22,645 nt of DNA, taken from the IMG/VR virus record IMGVR_UViG_3300028388_002840, positions 1-22,645 of that record; one strand, 5' to 3'. Source of the stretch: a virus. Positions 20,904 to 22,645 of this stretch are shown piece by piece. A program made the translations under genes and the position numbers. Position 1 is the stretch's first letter; each line of letters starts with the position of its first letter. The notes below the pieces were generated by a model. The model saw nothing but the letters and a program-made list of their open reading frames with translations. It had not been told where the DNA came from and made no database searches.

Positions 20904-21946
20904 TTCGGCCTTGCGCTTTTCTTTAATTGCAGCTTCCCGTTCCGCATTTTAAAGTTGTCCCGAAGCCAGTAGTCCCGCCTGCGGTTCTTTGCCAGCTTCT
21001 CGGTGTTCTTTTTGATGTATCGTTCTGCTCGCTTTGGTATTCTGCGCACAGGGCGTGCTTTTGGCCCCCCGTTGAGGTTGCGTATAAATTCCTCCCGGCT
21101 TTGCAGTTCCGTGGTGGTGTAGCAGATGCACTGTGGGTGCCAGCCTACGAAACGAAACTCCTTTGGGTACAAGCCCTGCAATTCATCGCAAATGTCGTAC
21201 TCCGGGTGGCTGGGAGATAGGTTTACACGCACCCCCCGAACAAAGTCCATATTTTGGATCCGAACGTGGTCATTGTGCCTGTAAGCGATATTCACTTCGT
21301 TGCGTGCAAGGCGCAGTGCGTTCTTGTAGCTGCTGCGATAAACCCCCCGTCCCGGGTGAAATGCCTTGGCAGGCTCCGATAACTTCAACTTTCCGGTAGT
21401 CTTGTCCCGAACACGTCTAAAACGCTTGTCAGGGTTGCGCAAAAGGCTTCGTATGTCCCTGCTGATTTTATCGGCACTGCGGCCCTCTGCAAGTCCAGCC
21501 ACAAGGTACTGCTTCACCAGTTCCCGGGTTCCCCGTTTCCACACACGAAAAGACATGTCCATTCCTTTCATGCGTGCAGCAAGAAATGCAGCCATAACCG
21601 TTTCCTCCCGAAAGAAGATGCTGGCCTGCTTGTTGGCAGATAGTTCAAGTCCCGCTGTGTACTGCTTTGCCATGTCGTCAAGGTGCTTGTTCGACAAGTC
21701 CATGCCCTGCTGCATCCCCGTGCGCACAAAGTTGCGGAACGCCTTGTCCATCCCGTCCAGTTCTTTTTCAAGCGCAGCACGTACACGCTCGTTTCCTTTC
21801 CACACTGCACGGGTGTCTTTGATTTTGTACCGTTTAAGCACGGCAGCAATACGGCGTAATCGCTGCGCATAGAGCCTGTCAAGCCGTGTGTTCTGCGATC
21901 GAAGGAGCGTCAAGAGTTGTGTATGTAGATGGGCGGGATCGGGCAT
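20900..21946 (-). CDS. MuF-like head morphogenesis protein
   Basis: A 348-residue basic protein of the phage head morphogenesis (Mu gpF-like) type. A long helical N-terminal part (LDRLYAQRLRRIAAVLKRYK, LEKELDGMDKAFRNFV) leads to the conserved domain: LARNEVNIAYRHNDHVRIQN, then VNLSPSHPEYDICDELQGLYP and W269-HPQCIC-275, the H-P-x-C-x-C motif that identifies the family. The C-terminus is very basic (KRAERYIKKNTEKLAKNRRR). Members are minor capsid proteins near the portal that assist head assembly or DNA ejection. The gene starts TAATG-style on the stop of the preceding 114-aa gene and overlaps the next by ATGA. Confidence 0.9.
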   Translation of the reverse strand: MPDPAHLHTQLLTLLRSQNTRLDRLYAQRLRRIAAVLKRYKIKDTRAVWKGNERVRAALEKELDGMDKAFRNFVRTGMQQGMDLSNKHLDDMAKQYTAGLELSANKQASIFFREETVMAAFLAARMKGMDMSFRVWKRGTRELVKQYLVAGLAEGRSADKISRDIRSLLRNPDKRFRRVRDKTTGKLKLSEPAKAFHPGRGVYRSSYKNALRLARNEVNIAYRHNDHVRIQNMDFVRGVRVNLSPSHPEYDICDELQGLYPKEFRFVGWHPQCICYTTTELQSREEFIRNLNGGPKARPVRRIPKRAERYIKKNTEKLAKNRRRDYWLRDNFKMRNGKLQLKKSARPK

Positions 21947-22290
21947 TAGGCGGTGCGTATGCTATTCGGATTCATTCCCCACGTGCCACTGGTGGATGCT
22001 TTGTAAGGCCGTTCCTCCTTTACCAGCCGGATAAGAACGTTCATACTCTCCCCGTCAATGGTCAGGCGCACCTTTACGTCTGCCACCACATCGTTTACAA
22101 AGCTGGTAGAAAGCACACGGTACCCGCCCAGCTTCTTGGGCAGTCGTTTGCGCACAACTTGCTGCGAGTACGTTTCCCGCCAAGTAATCTGTGTGGCCTT
22201 GTACATTTTCGAGTACTTGCCTTTCTTCCACGCATCAAGAAACTTGCGCAGGGCAGCAGTAAGGTCTTTCTTCTCTTGGGTTGCGTTCAT
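21946..22290 (-). CDS. Unknown protein between portal and MuF gene, NTF2-like by pattern
   Basis: A 114-residue protein starting MNATQEKKDLTAALRKFLDA. The sequence WKKGKYSKMYKATQITWRETYSQQ then VNDVVADVKVRLTIDGESMNVLIRLVKEERPYK has helix followed by a curved beta sheet, as in NTF2-like folds. The end TWGMNPNSIRTA is typical of a domain closing strand. It begins 4 bases after the portal stop, and its stop shares bases with the MuF ATG. A link to portal or head assembly is likely by position; no known family can be named with certainty. Confidence 0.7.
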   Translation of the reverse strand: MNATQEKKDLTAALRKFLDAWKKGKYSKMYKATQITWRETYSQQVVRKRLPKKLGGYRVLSTSFVNDVVADVKVRLTIDGESMNVLIRLVKEERPYKASTSGTWGMNPNSIRTA

Positions 22291-22294
22291 CGTT

Positions 22295-22645
22295 TTAGGC
22301 TTCTACGGTTCCTCCCAGCGGGTCGTCTGCATCACGCTCCGCATCCAAGCGGGATTTTTCCTCATCAATGTCGTCTACCAGCGGGTTATGCTGCAAGGCC
22401 GTTTGCTGGCTCATGATTGGCTGGTTGAATGTGGCTTCGGAAAGAATCTGTATCATTTCCTGAATGTTGTCCGGCATGATGCTGTTGAAGCGCACACGGT
22501 ACACGTATTCGTGGAAGGTTTCTGATACCCCTTCCCAGCCCGTGGCAGCAAGGCCGGAGATAAGCACCTTGATACAGCGCAGCACGGCAGGCTTGTAAAT
22601 GTTCGTGGCGAAGGCAGCTTTAAGGTTACTCTGCAGGAACATGAG
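22295..22645 (-). CDS. Portal protein, C-terminal part (cut by window edge)
   Basis: The frame is open to the window edge (22645), leaving 116 residues; the ATG at 22642 is probably internal. The visible sequence has LKAAFATNIYKPAVLRCIKVLI, TFHEYVYRVRFNSIMPDNIQEMIQILSEAT, then a segment MSQQTALQHNPLVDDIDEEKSRL. The latter is the C-terminal pattern of SPP1 gp6-like portals (xSxxTxLxxxPxVxDxExExxRL). A polar tail follows. Order (portal, unknown, MuF, scaffold, capsid) supports it. Most of the protein lies outside the window, so its length cannot be given. Confidence 0.85.
   Translation of the reverse strand, partial: LMFLQSNLKAAFATNIYKPAVLRCIKVLISGLAATGWEGVSETFHEYVYRVRFNSIMPDNIQEMIQILSEATFNQPIMSQQTALQHNPLVDDIDEEKSRLDAERDADDPLGGTVEA

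Overview
The window is part of a tailed-phage or prophage genome, most likely a siphophage of a Bacteroidota host. The gene order matches siphophages: portal, MuF-like protein, scaffold, decoration protein, lambda E-type capsid, connectors, major tail protein, tail chaperone, tape measure, distal tail protein, tip and fibres. No sheath or baseplate-wedge gene is visible. A Bacteroidota host is inferred from three things: a phage lipoprotein whose post-cysteine residues match the Bacteroidota surface-export signal, A/T- and CACACA-rich leaders with few clear Shine-Dalgarno sites, and one candidate TTTG / TAnnTTTG-like promoter. Nearly every gene lies on the minus strand, so transcription runs from high to low coordinates.

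Region by region, in transcription order. (1) 22645-16331, head and connectors: portal C-terminus (cut by the window), a 114-aa unknown, MuF-like protein, a 107-aa HTH-like protein, terminator, scaffold, decoration protein, major capsid, four head-tail connector or tail-completion genes, major tail protein, terminator. (2) 16229-11906, an accessory block lodged between the major tail protein and the tail chaperone. Seven of its genes form an unbroken chain of 4-base ATGA overlaps: 73-aa unknown, winged-helix regulator, 174-aa unknown, N6-adenine methyltransferase, second HTH protein, 47-aa strongly basic protein, lipoprotein. After a terminator come a 79-aa gene, another terminator, a zinc-ribbon protein and a DUF932-like protein, and then a third terminator. 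(3) 11838-767, tail: a chaperone pair joined by a -1 frameshift at a GGGTTTT heptamer, a 213-aa beta-helix-like protein, the 1154-aa tape measure, the distal tail protein, and a tip/fibre protein of about 1761 aa that is split by a -1 frame change near position 1888. (4) 680-1: after a terminator, two further tail-fibre or baseplate-type genes, the second cut by the window edge.

The head and tail genes assemble the virion. The accessory block looks like cargo with regulatory, DNA-modifying and cell-surface functions. The points most worth a second look are this ATGA-coupled cassette, the surface-type lipoprotein, the split tip protein, a possible plus-strand gene at 10334-10573 in the only sizeable minus-strand gap, and the beta-helix-like protein next to the tape measure. 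No tRNA, CRISPR array, insertion sequence or integrase was seen. All product names come from reading the sequence; no database search was run.
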